Source: Pseudomonas laurylsulfatiphila (GTDB taxonomy: Bacteria; Pseudomonadota; Gammaproteobacteria; Pseudomonadales; Pseudomonadaceae). Taken from it: 64,000 nucleotides of DNA. The position numbers and the translations under genes are program-made. How positions within the stretch are numbered: the stretch's first letter is position 1; the number at the start of each line of letters is the position of its first letter. Below are positions 18,267 through 27,384 of this stretch, piece after piece. Under the pieces are notes generated by a model. The model saw nothing but the letters and a program-made list of their open reading frames with translations, was not told the origin of the DNA and made no database searches. The DNA lies in the NCBI RefSeq assembly GCF_002934665.1, contig NZ_NIRS01000002.1, forward strand, positions 62,001 to 126,000, given 5' to 3'.

Positions 18267-19700
18267 TTATGACCGTGTCGGCAGACCCGCGAGGATGTCG
18301 ATGGCATTGACGTGGGGGGTGGCGGCGGTTTGCCGTTGGCGCCTGAGGACCAGGTAAGCGACAGACACCACAGCGAGGCTGACGAGGCTGGCGAGGAACT
18401 GTGTACGCAAGGATTCCTGGAACGCCATGGCCACCAATACACCCGCAATCACTGCCACCACAGCATAGGACAGCCATGGGAACAGCCACATCCTGAGGGT
18501 CAGCCGGGCCGGCGCGGTGGCTTCGACCTGGCGTCGAACCTTGATCTGCGCCAGTGCTACCGCCAGGTACACGAACAGCATCACCGCACCGGAAGCGTTG
18601 ACCAGGAACAGGAACACGCCCTGCGGAGAAATGATCGCCGCCATGATCGCGATGTAGCCGATCACACTGCTGAGCAGTACGGCGGCCCTGGGCACTTTGC
18701 GCCCGGTCAGCACCGACAGTTTTGCCGGGGCGTCACCGCGCTGGCTGAGGCCGAACAGAATCCGCGAAGACACATACAGCCCGGAGTTCAGCGCCGACAG
18801 CACAGCGACCAGCACCACCGCCTGCATGATCATCGCCGCTCCGGGAATGCGCATGACCTCCAGCGCTGCCACGAACGGCGAATGACCGGCGACGATCTGG
18901 CCCCAGGGCACCACGCAGACAATCAGGAAGATCGAGCCGACATAAAAGGTGATGACACGGAAGATCACCGAACGGGTCATGTTGGCGACGTTCTTCGATG
19001 GATCGTCGGACTCGGCGGCGGCAATCGTCGCGATCTCGGCGCCGCCGACCGCGAAGATCACCGTCGGCACGCCGGCCAGGATCGCACTCACGCCGTAAGG
19101 CATGAAGCCGCGGTCATTTACCAGATTGCCCAGCAGCGCGCTGGTGCTCGGCGCGAACCCGAACAGGTAGGCGCCCACCACAAAGATGAAGACGATGATC
19201 GCGAAAACCTTTAATGAGGCGAACCAGTACTCGAACTCGCCATAGGATTTCACCGACAGGCAGTTGATGGCGGTCATGATCGCCAGCAGGCTCAGCCCGA
19301 TCATCCAGGCCGGCAGCGGTATCCACTGTTCAAGGATATTGGCGCCGACCACCGCTTCCACCGCCACCACGATCACCCAGAAGTACCAGTACAACCAGCC
19401 ACTGGTGAACCCGACCCAATTACCCAGGCCGATACGTGCGTATTCGGTAAAGGAGCCGACGCCGGGCAAGGCCACGGCCATTTCACCGAGCATGCGCATC
19501 ACCAGCATCACCACGATGCCGGCAGCGAGATAACTGAGAAACGCGGCGGGCCCGATTGCCTGAATCGTTGCGCTGCTGCCGACAAACAGGCCGGCACCAA
19601 TGATCCCGCCCAGGGAGATCATGGTGATATGGCGCTGACGCAGTGCCCCGCTGAGGCGTTGCTGGCCGGATGTTGTCTTGCGTGGCTGGGCGTTGCTCAT
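18267..19700 (-). CDS. APC-family amino-acid permease (GabP-like)
   Basis: 477 residues from the ATG at 19698-19700, with GGAGG seven bases upstream; a 25-codon upstream extension has no support. Twelve predicted helices. RHITMISLGGIIGAGLFVGSSATIQAIGPAAFLSYLAAG is the classic AAT-family opening and SRILFGLSQRGDAPAKLSVL a conserved cytoplasmic loop. It is a proton-coupled importer, possibly for GABA or a similar amino acid. It is divergent from the MocR regulator at 20051. Confidence 0.88.
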   Translation of the reverse strand: MSNAQPRKTTSGQQRLSGALRQRHITMISLGGIIGAGLFVGSSATIQAIGPAAFLSYLAAGIVVMLVMRMLGEMAVALPGVGSFTEYARIGLGNWVGFTSGWLYWYFWVIVVAVEAVVGANILEQWIPLPAWMIGLSLLAIMTAINCLSVKSYGEFEYWFASLKVFAIIVFIFVVGAYLFGFAPSTSALLGNLVNDRGFMPYGVSAILAGVPTVIFAVGGAEIATIAAAESDDPSKNVANMTRSVIFRVITFYVGSIFLIVCVVPWGQIVAGHSPFVAALEVMRIPGAAMIMQAVVLVAVLSALNSGLYVSSRILFGLSQRGDAPAKLSVLTGRKVPRAAVLLSSVIGYIAIMAAIISPQGVFLFLVNASGAVMLFVYLAVALAQIKVRRQVEATAPARLTLRMWLFPWLSYAVVAVIAGVLVAMAFQESLRTQFLASLVSLAVVSVAYLVLRRQRQTAATPHVNAIDILAGLPTRS

Positions 19701-19917
19701 CGGAGGACCTCCGCTGGGGTGGATAGGGTCGATCGACCGGATAAATTCATCGAAGACTTTGCGCGAGGGGGACAACTCACCGGATACTCTGTGCCGCCCA
19801 CTCTCAGGGGCAAGAGGCTTTGGTGTCGGGTAGCCAGGGCTGAGCCCGGCTGGAAGGTTTTATGAGTCATGTGCTTACCCGTTTGGGCTGGTCATCGCCA
19901 GCCATTTTCTTATTGTG

Positions 19918-20036
19918 TTGCATGACAAGCATTACAACTCACACACTAATCACGGTTTTTTAGCTTGTCAATGGGCTTTGTATCGGATAAAAAGCAATAC
20001 AAATTCGCTTATTGTCTGGCTCAGAGCATGACAAGC
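19918..20036. promoter_or_regulatory. candidate MocR operators between permease and regulator
   Basis: The 350-base divergent gap holds no gene. GCATGACAAGC occurs twice (19920-19930 and 20026-20036) with the inverted core GCTTGTCA between (19963-19970). TTGTAT (19978-19983) and ATACAA (19997-20002) form a further inverted repeat. MocR/GabR proteins bind short separated repeats, so these are plausible sites controlling both divergent units and the regulator itself. Confidence 0.45.
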
Positions 20037-20050
20037 AGGGATAAAGCACC

Positions 20051-21469
20051 ATGAGTCAATTCGAACAACTGCTGGACGAACTCAAAGCCAGCGCGGCGTT
20101 GCAACGCGACAAGGCAGAAACCCTTTATGCCCAACTGGCCGAATCGCTGGCCGAAGCGATTGGCAACGGCAAACTCAAGCCCGGCGAACGCCTGCCACCC
20201 CATCGCGATTTCGCCAGTGCACTGGGGGTGAACATCACGACGGTGACCAAAGCCATGGCCGTGCTGCAACAAAAAGGACTGGTGGAAAGCCGCCCGGGCC
20301 GCGGGACGCAAGTTGCACAGCCGCGGCATCCGGCGGCGCAATTTCAGTCGGCCCCCAGCAATGACCCGGGCACCGTCGACCTGAGCGTCAATCGCCCCGC
20401 CACCCATGGCTTCAACCGGGTGTTGGCGCAGCTGTTGCCGCGCCTTGCCAGCGATCCGCGCTTTTCCGACATGAAGGACTATCACCCGTCCGAAGGTCCG
20501 CTGTGGGCCCGTGAAGCGGCGGCGCAATGGCTGCGCCACACCGGCGTCGAGGCCCAGGCCTCGCAGATGCTGATTTGCGAAGGCGCCCAGCACGGGATCG
20601 CCAGCACCTTGCGCAGCCTGACCAACAGCGGCGATACCGTGCTGGCCGACAGCGTGACGTATCAAGGCATCAATGCCTTGTGCCGTTCGCTGGGGCTGAT
20701 TCTGGTCGGGGTCGACGCCGATGAACGCGGCATGTCCCCCGAAGCTCTGCGCCAGGCCTGTGTCGAACATCAGCCACGCCTGTTGTTTCTGGTGCCGTCG
20801 ATCCATAACCCGACCGCCATCACCCTCGATGCCGAGCGCCGCAAAGAACTGGCGACAGTCATTCGAGAAACCAGCCTGCTGGTCATCGAAGACGACGTCT
20901 ATCGTCCCCTGCTGGACAAGTCGCCGGCGCCTTTCGCCGCGCTGCTGCCGGAGCGCACGATCTATATCTCGGCCCTGTCCAAATGCATCGCGCCGGGGCT
21001 GCGCATGGGTTTTGTCATGGCCCCGCAACCCCTGGTGCAGGACATCGCCGCCATGCAGCGCATCGACTGCTGGAGTACGTCACCCCTGACGGCGCTGATT
21101 GCCGCCCGGTTGATCGAGGACGGTCATGCCGAGCAATTGGTGTCGGAACAACGCGAAGAACTGCGCATTCGCCAGACGCTGCTGGCCACGCACCTTGAAG
21201 GCCTGGAGTTCCAGCACAGCGCCACCGGCACCCACGCCTGGCTGGTACTGCCGGAACCCTGGACCGGCTCGCGTTTCGCCCGCCTGTGTCAGGACCGCGG
21301 TGTGGTGCTGCTGGCCGGCGGTGCCTTCACCTTGCGTCCGGAACTCTCGCCGCAAGCCGTGCGCATCAATATCTCTGCGGCCCTGTCACGGGAGCAGTTG
21401 ATCAAAGCCCTGACCATCATCAGCCAGTTGGCACGCCAGGGTCACCTCCACATGCACAACCGGATCTGA
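20051..21469 (+). CDS. MocR-type GntR/aminotransferase regulator
   Basis: 472 residues. The N-terminal GntR winged helix (ETLYAQLAESLAEAIGNGKLKPGERLPPHRDFASALGVNITTVTKAMAVLQQKGLVESRPGRGT) is fused to a class I aminotransferase-like domain. SALSKCIAPGLRMGF carries the PLP-binding lysine, and SIHNPTAITLDAERRKEL and EDDVYRPLL are typical of the fold. MocR proteins sense an amino acid or PLP adduct rather than catalyse. It lies directly before the DadA-like gene (four-base gap) and divergent from the permease, so it probably controls this catabolic block. Confidence 0.9.
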   Translation: MSQFEQLLDELKASAALQRDKAETLYAQLAESLAEAIGNGKLKPGERLPPHRDFASALGVNITTVTKAMAVLQQKGLVESRPGRGTQVAQPRHPAAQFQSAPSNDPGTVDLSVNRPATHGFNRVLAQLLPRLASDPRFSDMKDYHPSEGPLWAREAAAQWLRHTGVEAQASQMLICEGAQHGIASTLRSLTNSGDTVLADSVTYQGINALCRSLGLILVGVDADERGMSPEALRQACVEHQPRLLFLVPSIHNPTAITLDAERRKELATVIRETSLLVIEDDVYRPLLDKSPAPFAALLPERTIYISALSKCIAPGLRMGFVMAPQPLVQDIAAMQRIDCWSTSPLTALIAARLIEDGHAEQLVSEQREELRIRQTLLATHLEGLEFQHSATGTHAWLVLPEPWTGSRFARLCQDRGVVLLAGGAFTLRPELSPQAVRINISAALSREQLIKALTIISQLARQGHLHMHNRI

Positions 21470-21473
21470 GGAC

Positions 21474-22718
21474 ATGACACAGCCCGTTCATTGCGAAATT
21501 GCCGTTATCGGTGCCGGCGTTGTCGGCGTTGCCACCGCACTCTGGCTGCGCCGCCAGGGTTATCAGGTCGTGTTGCTGGAGCGCGACGCGATTGCCAGCG
21601 GCGCGTCCTATGGCAATGCCGGCACCCTGGCACCGTACGGCGTGATGCCGATTGCCCAGCCGTCGCTGCTGAAGGCGATTCCGTCACTGCTGTTTTCGAA
21701 GGAGTCGCCCTTCGTCATCAACTGGGCACGCCTGCCAAGGTTGATGCCTTGGCTACTGCGGTTTCTCAATGAATGTCGCGCTTCGCGCTGTGAGGCCAAC
21801 ACCCAGGCCCTGAGCAACATTCTCCAGCACACCTACAGCGGCTATGCGCCGCTGCTGGCCGACGCTCCGCTGGCCGACCGGCATTTGCGTCACAACGGTT
21901 GCATCTATGCCTACGGCACCGAGCAAGGTCTGGCCGGTGCGCGACCGGCGATCGAATTGCGCCGCGCCATGGGCATTGCCCAGCAAGTGCTGAACGCGGC
22001 GGATATCGAACAACTGGAGCCTGCGCTGGCAGGCAAAGCGGTCGGCGGCATTCTGTTTCCCGAGTCGTCGCACATGGATGACCCGCGCGCCTTCATCGAA
22101 GCGCTGGCCGCGCCACTGATCGCCGAAGGCGCAGTGCATCAGGCGACGATTACCACCGTGCAGCGCAAGAGTGACGGCCTGTACCTGGGCAGTGCCGAAG
22201 GGAAAAGCTGGCGCGCCGATCGCGTCGTGCTGTGTGGCGGCGCCTGGTCCGCGGCACTGGCACGTCAGGTGGGTGATCACATACCACTGGACACCGAACG
22301 TGGCTACCACATCGAATTCGATCTGCAGGACACCCTGCTCAACCGCCCCTGCTGCCCGGTGGAAAGTGCGTTCTACATGACGCCCATGGCGGGTCGCCTG
22401 AGGGTCGCGGGCACAGTGGAACTGGGCTCGATCAATGACCCGGCCAATCCGCAACGCTTCGACTACCTGGAGCGCCACGTACGCCGGGTCATGGGCCTGA
22501 CCCAGCCGGTCGCGCGCAAGTGGCTCGGGTTCCGCCCCTCCCTGCCTGACTCGTTGCCGGTCATTGGTCCGTCACCCAACGAACCGCGATTGATCTATGC
22601 CTTCGGCCATCAGCATCTGGGCCTGACCCTGGCCGGCGCGACGGGTCAGTTGGTGGCTGACTGTATCGCCGGCAAGGCGCCCCAATGGCTCGACAGCTTT
22701 TCCGTGCAACGCTTCTGA
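21474..22718 (+). CDS. DadA-like FAD-dependent D-amino-acid dehydrogenase/oxidase
   Basis: 414 residues. The FAD-binding Rossmann motif is at the start (IAVIGAGVVGVATALWLRRQGYQVVLLERDAIASGASYGNAG). MTPMAGRLRVAGTVELG and a C-terminal DSLPVIGPSPNEPRLIYAFGHQHLGLTLAGATGQLVADCIAG follow, as in DadA. These enzymes oxidise D-amino acids or hydroxyproline-type substrates to imines in contact with the membrane electron chain. Between MocR and RidA genes, it is the catabolic enzyme of the cluster. It should not be taken as the housekeeping dadA. Confidence 0.88.
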   Translation: MTQPVHCEIAVIGAGVVGVATALWLRRQGYQVVLLERDAIASGASYGNAGTLAPYGVMPIAQPSLLKAIPSLLFSKESPFVINWARLPRLMPWLLRFLNECRASRCEANTQALSNILQHTYSGYAPLLADAPLADRHLRHNGCIYAYGTEQGLAGARPAIELRRAMGIAQQVLNAADIEQLEPALAGKAVGGILFPESSHMDDPRAFIEALAAPLIAEGAVHQATITTVQRKSDGLYLGSAEGKSWRADRVVLCGGAWSAALARQVGDHIPLDTERGYHIEFDLQDTLLNRPCCPVESAFYMTPMAGRLRVAGTVELGSINDPANPQRFDYLERHVRRVMGLTQPVARKWLGFRPSLPDSLPVIGPSPNEPRLIYAFGHQHLGLTLAGATGQLVADCIAGKAPQWLDSFSVQRF

Positions 22719-22745
22719 GCAATGCCTTCCAAAGGAGTGCAATTG

Positions 22746-23096
22746 ATGCAAACAATCGAACGCAAGCAGACCAACCAGCGCATGAGCCAGATCGTCATCC
22801 ACGGCAATACGGTTTACCTGGCCGGGCAAGTGGGGGAAGCGCGTCACGACATCACCGGTCAGACCCGCGATGCCCTTGCACGGGTGGATGACTTGTTGGC
22901 ACAGGCCGGTTCGTCACGGGAGCAGATGTTGCAAGTGACCATCTGGCTCGCTGACATGGCGGATTTCGCCGCCATGAATGCCGTTTGGGATGCGTGGGTA
23001 CCGGCGGGCCATGCCCCCGCCCGTGCCTGTGGCGAGGCGAAACTGGCAGACCCGGCGCTGCGGGTAGAAATCATCGTCTGCGCCAACCGGGGCTGA
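22746..23096 (+). CDS. RidA-family enamine/imine deaminase
   Basis: 116 residues from the ATG at 22746, with AAAGGAG eight bases upstream; an ATG at 22722 precedes the ribosome site. [46 protein letters not shown] and [25 protein letters not shown] are family signatures, and the conserved Arg (in PARAC) that binds the substrate carboxylate is present. It would hydrolyse imines released by the DadA-like enzyme to keto acids and ammonia. Confidence 0.92.
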   Translation: MQTIERKQTNQRMSQIVIHGNTVYLAGQVGEARHDITGQTRDALARVDDLLAQAGSSREQMLQVTIWLADMADFAAMNAVWDAWVPAGHAPARACGEAKLADPALRVEIIVCANRG

Positions 23097-23108
23097 GTCG
23101 GGACGGCT

Positions 23109-23687
23109 TCAGTCAGCCCCTTTGCGCACCGCCCGCCTGACCTCGGCCTGTATGGCATAGGCCGGTGCCTCCACGGCATTGAAGTCATGGGTATAGCGCT
23201 GGGCAAATCCCTGCACACCCCATTCCTGATATTGCTGCACATGCTTGAGTTCGTGAGCCCAGAGCGCGACGTCCGTTTCTGCGGCTTGGGGGTCGCGGAA
23301 GAGGATGATGTCGATCAGCGTCACGGCACCGACATCGGGGTTCTGCAGCATGGCCGTGGCGGCGCTGAATTGGCCGTTGTCGCTGATTTTGTAGCGCGCG
23401 GCATCGAGGACGCCGGGGTCGTACCAGGGCAGCAGTTGCTCACGGATGTGCGGTGGAATGGGTTGGGTACCGGCGATGGCGGCTTCATCACGGGCCTGGG
23501 TCAACCACAGCGCCAGGGCCGGTGTCGCGATCTGGTAAACGTCCTCGGGCACCACGTCCGGCAGGCAGATGCAGCCGTCCAGGCACACCTGTCTCTCGCC
23601 AGCCGGGCAGTCGCTGGTCCGGGCCGGCACTTCAAGTGCCAGGCAAAGAACAAACAGCGCCACCAGAGGTGTGGTGATGGGCGGCAT
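23109..23687 (-). CDS. secreted DUF4157-like putative metallopeptidase
   Basis: 192 residues. An N-terminal signal peptide (PLVALFVLCLALEVPA) is followed by a cysteine cluster, CPAGERQVCLDGCICLP, that could make disulfides. The C-terminal half has WAHELKHVQQYQEWGVQGFAQRY; HELKH is an HExxH zinc motif as in the DUF4157 group. The conserved EAPAYAIQAE follows. Start is ATG with GGAG six bases upstream. It is convergent with the RidA gene and has no evident partner. Periplasmic peptidase activity is inferred. Confidence 0.7.
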   Translation of the reverse strand: MPPITTPLVALFVLCLALEVPARTSDCPAGERQVCLDGCICLPDVVPEDVYQIATPALALWLTQARDEAAIAGTQPIPPHIREQLLPWYDPGVLDAARYKISDNGQFSAATAMLQNPDVGAVTLIDIILFRDPQAAETDVALWAHELKHVQQYQEWGVQGFAQRYTHDFNAVEAPAYAIQAEVRRAVRKGAD

Positions 23688-23728
23688 TCGGCGCTCCGGG
23701 CAGCGGACAGTGGTGAACCGTTTCCGGG

Positions 23729-24160
23729 TCAGGCATTGACCTGGAGTTCATGCAGAAGAAAACCCAATGATTCCGGGGCTGCGCAATGACTTTTTTCCGA
23801 GCGTTGTTCATCCCATGGCCTCGCGTCATCGGTGCAGAAATCTCCAATGCATTCCATGCTCAGCTCGGCGTCGAGAAGTCCGAGCGGAATCCAGAAATAA
23901 GGTGTTTCGCGAAGTACATTAGGCACGGTCGAACCACATCGCGAGCAAAAGTCATTTCTGTACCCGGTGGATTTGCGCCAACCGGTGATCGCCTCTTGCC
24001 CTTCTTCCCATCGAAAGTCGCGAGCATTGACCAGTGTGGCGAGATTATGGCCGACCCCGGTTTGCTTGCGGCACAGCGTGCAATGGCAGCGATAGAAAAA
24101 ACGTGGTTCTACCGCCAGGAAAAAGCGTACAGCCCCGCAAAGACATTGCCCTGATGCCAT
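23729..24160 (-). CDS. GFA-family zinc-binding protein
   Basis: 143 residues from the ATG at 24158-24160 (GGGAG upstream); a 27-codon extension is not supported. It carries the glutathione-dependent formaldehyde-activating (GFA/Mss4) zinc pattern: GQCLCGAVRF, CHCTLCRKQTG, and FCSRCGSTVP. Family members bind zinc through these cysteines; few have proven enzymatic activity. It lies 22 bases downstream of the GGDEF-EAL gene's stop on the same side of the strand map, but I see no functional link. Confidence 0.87.
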   Translation of the reverse strand: MASGQCLCGAVRFFLAVEPRFFYRCHCTLCRKQTGVGHNLATLVNARDFRWEEGQEAITGWRKSTGYRNDFCSRCGSTVPNVLRETPYFWIPLGLLDAELSMECIGDFCTDDARPWDEQRSEKSHCAAPESLGFLLHELQVNA

Positions 24161-24182
24161 GAGTCTCTCCCTTGAAAAATGT

Positions 24183-27119
24183 TCATCCGTGTTGGCTTGC
24201 GCCATGATATCCGCTTGATCCCTGGCGGCCGAGCAGTTCACTCGCCAACAGCGCTTTCAACGCCATCGGCTTGGCAAAGTGATAACCCTGGGCCTGCCCT
24301 GCGCCCATTTCACGCAGCAGATCCAGCGTCGCTTCATCTTCGACACCTTCGGCCACCACACTCAGGTCCAGCGACTCGGCCATCCGCACAATCGCCCGGA
24401 CAATCGCGCGACTGCGGGAACTGGTGGTCAGTTCGAGGATGAACGACTTGTCGATTTTCAAACCGCTGAAACGGTACTGATGCACATAGCTCAGGGAAGA
24501 AAACCCTGCGCCGAAGTCGTCGAGCACCACCGACATGCCGTTGTCGGCCAGTTGCTGCATGGTCTGTCGGGCAATCGCCGGCTCGGCGACCAGCGCTCCT
24601 TCGGTCAGTTCCAGGCAGATCCGCGACGGCGACACCCGATGCTGCGCCAGCAGTTCCAGCACCTCACTGGCGAAGTCGGGGCGCGTCATGCTGTAGCTGG
24701 AACAGTTGACGTGCACCGCAGGCCAATTGGCGTGCTCGGGCTGCGCGAGGATCTGGGCAATGCTGGTCAGCATGTACAGGTCCAGTCGACCGATCAGGCG
24801 CAAGCCTTCGACATCCGGCAGGAACTCGCCCGGCGCGATCACCCGGCCGCCCGGCTGATGCCAACGGATCAGCGCTTCAAGGGCCAGCAGCTCGCCGGTT
24901 TCGACGCTGACGATCGGCTGGAAATACGGCAGCAGTTCGTCAGTACGCTTGAGCGCGTTGCGCAAGGCCCCTTCACGCTCGACCTGGTCCGAGACTTCAC
25001 GGCGCACTTCCTGGTTGAACACCGCGTAGCTGTCGCGCCCGGCACTCTTGACCCGGTACATCGCCGCATCGGCATCGCGCAGCAAGTCGGCGGGCTCGTG
25101 ATGGAACTGACTGTCGGCGCTGACGATACCGATGCTGCAGGACGAAAAAACCTCATAGCCGTTGATGAAAAACGGCAGGTCGAACGCCACCAGGATCCGC
25201 TCGGCGATTTCGATCATCACGTCCAGCGGGGCCTCGGGCGCCAGTACCGAAAACTCATCGCCCCCCAGGCGTGCCAGCATGTCGGTCTCGCGCAGACAAC
25301 CGCGCAAACGCTGGGCCGCCTGCATCAACAGCAGGTCGCCAAAGTGGTGGCCGAGGCTGTCGTTGACCATTTTGAAACGGTCCAGATCGATGAACATCAC
25401 CGCCAGATGCCCGCCTTCGCGGCCGAACCGCGACCAGGCCAGATTGAGGCGCTGTTGCAGGTAGGTGCGATTCGGTAGCCCGGTCAGCGCATCGTGGGCG
25501 TTTTCGTGCTGCAACTTGGCGTTGGCGTGATCGAGTTCGCGGGTGCGGCTTTGCACCCGGGCTTCCAGCTGGAGGTTGGCGGCATGGATCGCTTCAGCGG
25601 CCGTGCGTCGCGACAGCGCCGTGTCGATGTGCCGCGACACGAATGTCAGCAGTTCCTGGTCACGCTGGGTATAGCGCACCTGCGAGGTATAGCTTTGCAC
25701 CGCCAGCACGCCACGCACCGCGTCGTCTTCGAACAAGGGAATGCCCAGCCAGGAGTAAGAGCGTACAGACTCATGGGCAAGTTCGATTTCACCCTGAACG
25801 GACAATCGTTCGGCCTCGGCGACATCAATCAGGCAAGGTCGACGCTTACGGATCACATATTCGGTCAGGCCCCTGCGCCCTCGCCGTGCCGGCGGGCAGG
25901 TCGTCTGCCGCTCATCCACGTAATAGGGAAAAGTCACTTCGCCGGTGGCGTCGTCGAACAGCGCAATATAGAAGTTCTGCGCGAACAGCAGATCACCGAC
26001 GATGCCATGCAGGGTTTTGAACAGCTCGGCCATGTCACCGGGCTGGCTGGACAGTTCGGCAATCTGGAACAGCGCGCTCTGCAGATGTTCGGCGCGTTCC
26101 CGGTCTGCCACTTCCTGGCGCAATGCATCGTTGAGCGCGGACAGTTCCAGGGTCCGACGCATCACCGTTTCTTCCAGGTCCTCTCGGTGCAGAATCCGGT
26201 CCAGCGCCATGGCCACATGACGGGCGACCACCAGAAACAACGCGCGGTCTTCAGCGCTGTAGACACGCGAAACGTCGTAGACCTGCATCGCCAGCATGCC
26301 AAACACGTCATCCGAGGCATTTTTCAACGGTGCGCCCATCCAGAACTCGGGACGATCACCCACGCAGTGGAAACGGTTTTGTGCCTGGGCCGCGAGAATG
26401 CCGGCGGAATCGATCAGCAATGGCTGGCCACTGGTCAACACCTGCCCGGTCAACGACAGGCGCGAAGGGTCAAGGTATTCATAGTTTTCCGATTCCAGGG
26501 CATCGACGTCGATGATGTCGACGTAATACGGGTAATCGATCTTGCCAGTGTGCGGGTTATACAGCGCGAGATAGAAGTTCTCGGCGTCGATCAGGCTGGC
26601 CAGCAGCCGGTGAACCCCCACCAGGAACACTGAACGGTCACGGGTCGAACTGGCCAGATAGGTAATTTCATACAGCACACGCTGGGTGATCTGCGCACGG
26701 GCCAGGGTATTGGTCTGTAGCTCGATGCCCAGGCGCTGGGCAAAGTCCGCGAACGCAGGTTCAGCAGCATCATTGACGGGTGCGAGCAGCCAACCCAGCT
26801 CACTTTCACCTCTGCCGGTCGGCCAACGGTGCAGGTTCGAAGTCCGGCAAAAGGCTTCAAACGCCTCATTGGCAATGCTCGAAGGCCATTGCGCCCGCGG
26901 GTCGCCTTGCCCGACCCAATGCATTTGTTCGCCGGCGCGGTAGAACACCCAGGCAGTGCTGTGGGCCCAGTTGCGCGCTGAGTCCAGCACGTGTTCGATC
27001 GAGTCGTCGTTGCCAGCGTAAGCCATGCCGACAGTATCCGGATTCTCTATGGGTTGGAGTGCGGCCACTTCGCAATGGCTCGAATGCCGCCGGGAGTCGG
27101 TCAATGTACGAAAACTCAT
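24183..27119 (-). CDS. GAF-GAF-GGDEF-EAL cyclic-di-GMP enzyme
   Basis: 978 residues from the ATG at 27117-27119 (GGGAG five bases upstream). Two GAF domains (about 165-330 and 365-525) are separated by a predicted coiled coil, with no membrane helix. The GGDEF domain follows (about 540-700, LARLGGDEFSVLA intact near 618), then EAL (about 715-960) with EALIRWH, VHVNCS, ELTEGAL, LDDFGAGFSSL, KIDKSFI and AEGVED. All catalytic residues of both domains are present, so it may both make and break c-di-GMP, with the GAF pair choosing. No RxxD inhibitory site was noticed before GGDEF. Single gene, cytoplasmic. Confidence 0.92.
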   Translation of the reverse strand: MSFRTLTDSRRHSSHCEVAALQPIENPDTVGMAYAGNDDSIEHVLDSARNWAHSTAWVFYRAGEQMHWVGQGDPRAQWPSSIANEAFEAFCRTSNLHRWPTGRGESELGWLLAPVNDAAEPAFADFAQRLGIELQTNTLARAQITQRVLYEITYLASSTRDRSVFLVGVHRLLASLIDAENFYLALYNPHTGKIDYPYYVDIIDVDALESENYEYLDPSRLSLTGQVLTSGQPLLIDSAGILAAQAQNRFHCVGDRPEFWMGAPLKNASDDVFGMLAMQVYDVSRVYSAEDRALFLVVARHVAMALDRILHREDLEETVMRRTLELSALNDALRQEVADRERAEHLQSALFQIAELSSQPGDMAELFKTLHGIVGDLLFAQNFYIALFDDATGEVTFPYYVDERQTTCPPARRGRRGLTEYVIRKRRPCLIDVAEAERLSVQGEIELAHESVRSYSWLGIPLFEDDAVRGVLAVQSYTSQVRYTQRDQELLTFVSRHIDTALSRRTAAEAIHAANLQLEARVQSRTRELDHANAKLQHENAHDALTGLPNRTYLQQRLNLAWSRFGREGGHLAVMFIDLDRFKMVNDSLGHHFGDLLLMQAAQRLRGCLRETDMLARLGGDEFSVLAPEAPLDVMIEIAERILVAFDLPFFINGYEVFSSCSIGIVSADSQFHHEPADLLRDADAAMYRVKSAGRDSYAVFNQEVRREVSDQVEREGALRNALKRTDELLPYFQPIVSVETGELLALEALIRWHQPGGRVIAPGEFLPDVEGLRLIGRLDLYMLTSIAQILAQPEHANWPAVHVNCSSYSMTRPDFASEVLELLAQHRVSPSRICLELTEGALVAEPAIARQTMQQLADNGMSVVLDDFGAGFSSLSYVHQYRFSGLKIDKSFILELTTSSRSRAIVRAIVRMAESLDLSVVAEGVEDEATLDLLREMGAGQAQGYHFAKPMALKALLASELLGRQGSSGYHGASQHG

Positions 27120-27328
27120 CAGGGCTCCCTTAGCCAAAAACCGCCGACACTCACTGACTGATTGCTAGCAATATGCCACCTATCATCTTATTTATAGCTT
27201 ATAGCGTTTTTTGCAATGATTTGTTCACTTTAGTATCAGGTATGAGACGGGCTGCAAATTATTCGCTGCGTATTGCCCGGGCCGGCGTCTTTACGGGGAT
27301 GCGTTCCATCAACCGGCCCAGACAAAGA

Positions 27329-27352
27329 AACGCCACTCTAGCGAGTGGCGTT
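27329..27352 (-). terminator. rho-independent terminator of the Rieske operon
   Basis: Perfect 10-base arms AACGCCACTC (27329-27338) and GAGTGGCGTT (27343-27352) with a four-base loop, followed on the minus strand by TTCTTTG. It lies 33 bases past the stop of the Rieske gene at 27385. Confidence 0.8.
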
Positions 27353-27384
27353 CTTGTAGTGCTGTCTATGGAGGGGACCATTGA

